Assembly: GCA_013339895.1 (NCBI GenBank)
Contig: JABACO010000012.1
Span: 5,051,449-5,115,448 of the forward strand
Length of the DNA: 64,000 nt
Reading direction: 5' to 3'
DNA from: Ephydatia muelleri
Taxonomy: Eukaryota > Porifera > Demospongiae > Spongillida > Spongillidae
The notes under the pieces were generated by a model, which made no database searches, had not been told where the DNA came from, and saw only the letters and a list, made by a program, of their open reading frames with translations. A program made the position numbers and the translations under genes. Positions 60,101 to 63,100 of the stretch are shown piece after piece. Each line of letters opens with the position of its first letter. Position 1 is the first letter of the stretch.

Positions 60101-63100
60101 AAACAATGTTCCTTATTAATATGCATGCATACAACAATAAACTTTATCTGTAGATATTTTTATATCAGAGAATTCAAATTATCATTTCAGTTTCATACTA
60201 CTATGAGTATATCAACAAAAAAATTCACAAAGCACTAACCAATTGAGGAACAGCTGACTCCAGCATCTTGTGTATGTTCACAACCTGTGTACCCAATTGG
60301 AGTAAGAGATCGAGGACATGAGACAAGTGATGTTTCATTCCCAGTGCATGATAGACCAGTCAACAGGATTGGTGACACACTTTGACCAAAGTGTGCATTG
60401 GAGTATGCGAGAGATGTTCCTGCATTAGAAAACTTCTGATGTAGCACTTTATTTCAATTATTGCAACCATACCATTGTAGCCAAGCTGTTTGCAAACAAC
60501 TGATGCATCACTTGAGTCCCATGAAACGCTGCACACTGATCCCCAAATATTCTCATAGCAAACCTCCACTGTTCCTTGAGATGTGAATGCACTTGCAACA
60601 AGACGGACAGCTCCAGTTTGGCATGTATCTAGAGATATATTTAGATTCAGGGCATCATGTAAAATAGTGTATGTGTACTATGACTAGCTGGATAGCTTCA
60701 TGCATTGCCTTTGTGTTTTTTTCTAAATTATCTGTTCCTAACATACATTAGCTTCCATCATCAGCAAAATTAGCAGAACAATGGACAAAGGGAGTACTTA
60801 ATGCAATATCATAGCTTACAAGTGCAATAACTTTCATCAGAGTTGGAATCGCAGTCATATGAGCTATGGTCACAGGCACGACCTTTATCAACACAAGATC
60901 CAGTACTGCATTGCAGCTGAGAGTAGTAGCATGGGGCTATTCGGATGATATAAATGAGGGAATAAGTTATTTTATACAAATTTAAGTTTCTTACCGCATC
61001 CAAATTCATCACTAAGGTCACCACAGTCATTGTTACTATCACATTGAAGAGCAGGACTGATGCATTTACCATTCGTGCATTGGTACTGAGCTGAAGTGCA
61101 CCCTACATTTGCAGCATCAAAGCATTTGTATCAATATAGTGAATGAGAGTTGATATGTACATGTTTGTTTTCATAGTTTTTGATATTGAGACTAACGAAA
61201 TTAAATCATGAATGTGAAATCGAATTTGATGTAGCAGTAAATATAAAGTGGGAAATATTTCATGCACTAAAATAAAAATTACCTGTAAGTGCTACCCAAT
61301 TTGCACATGTATATATAGGACCTCGATGGAGTAGGAAATGCTTTTCAATATGAGTAAAATTAATGAAAATAATGCAGTAAGTGACTCAGATTGAGAGGCA
61401 GCATTTTCAGTTGCAAGCATATCATAGTGTAAAGATTATATCAGAGAATAATGAAAAACTGGATAGAAGTAAAAAAAAGGAATTCACATACCTGTAGCTG
61501 TATACTGATACAATGGACCTGGGTGGATTAAAGTGATATATGTACACGGACAATAGTAAGGCGCCATACGTATGCAATATTACATTTGTACTTGCATGTA
61601 GAATTACATATCTTCCATTGAGTTATTCGAAGATTTCACATACAATGAAACAATGTTCCTTATTAATATGCATGCATACAACAATAAACTTTATCTGTAG
61701 ATATTTTTATATCAGAGAATTCAAATTATCATTTCAGTTTCATACTACTATGAGTATATCAACAAAAAAATTCACAAAGCACTAACCAATTGAGGAACAG
61801 CTGACTCCAGCATCTTGTGTATGTTCACAACCTGTGTACCCAATTGGAGTAAGAGATCGAGGACATGAGACAAGTGATGTTTCATTCCCAGTGCATGATA
61901 GACCAGTCAACAGGATTGGTGACACACTTTGACCAAAGTATGCATTGGAGTATGCGAGAGATGTTCCTGCATTAGAAAACTTCTGATGTAGCACTTTATT
62001 TCAATTATTGCAACCATACCATTGTAGCCAAGCTGTTTGCAAACAACTGATGCATCACTTGAGTCCCATGAAACGCTGCACACTGATCCCCAAATATTCT
62101 CATAGCAAACCTCCACTGTTCCTTGAGATGTGAATGCACTTGCAACAAGACGGACAGCTCCAGTTTGGCATGTATCTAGAGATATATTTAGATTCATGGC
62201 ATCATGTAAGATAGTGTATGTGTACTATGACTAGCTGGATAGCTTCATGCATTGCCTTTGTGTTTTTTTCTAAATTATTTGTTCCTAACATACATTTGCC
62301 TCCATCATCAGCAAAATTAGCAGAACAATGGACAAAGGGAGTACTTAATGCAATATCATAGCTTACAAGTGCAATAACTTTCATCAGAGTTGGAATCGCA
62401 GTCATATGAGCTATGGTCACAGGCACGACCTTTATCAACACAAGATCCAGTACTGCATTGCAGCTGAGAGTAGTAGCATGGGGCTATTCGGATGATATAA
62501 ATGAGGGAATAAGTTATTTTATACAAATTTAAGTTTCTTACCGCATCCAAATTCATCACTAAGGTCACCACAGTCATTGTTACTATCACATTGAAGAGCA
62601 GAACTGATGCATTTACCATTCGTGCATTGGTACTGAGCTGAAGTGCACCCTACATTTGCAGCATCAAAGCATTTATATCAATATAGTGAATGAGAGTTGA
62701 TATGTACGTCTTTGTTCTCATAATATTTGATATTGAGACTAACGAAATTAAATCATGAATGTGAAATTGAATTTGATGTAGCAGTGAATATAAAGTGGGA
62801 AATATTTCATGCACTAAAATAAAAATTACCTGTAAGTGCTACCCAATTTGCACATGTATATATAGGACCCTCGATGGAGTAGGAAATGCTTTTCAATATG
62901 AGTAAAATTAATGAAAATAATGCAGTGAGTGACTCAGATTGAGAGGCAGCATTTTCAATTTCAAGCATATCATAGTGTAAAGATTATATCAGTGGAAAAT
63001 GAAAAAACTGGAAAGAAGTAAAAAAAAGGAATTCACATACCTGTAGCTGTATACTGATACAATGGACCTGGGTGGATTAAAGTGATATATGTACACGGAC

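Noticed and set aside
59993..61785. Identical 81-codon plus-strand ORFs in the 1.54 kb modules
   Set aside because: They lie antisense to intron and microexon sequence and recur only because the module is duplicated.
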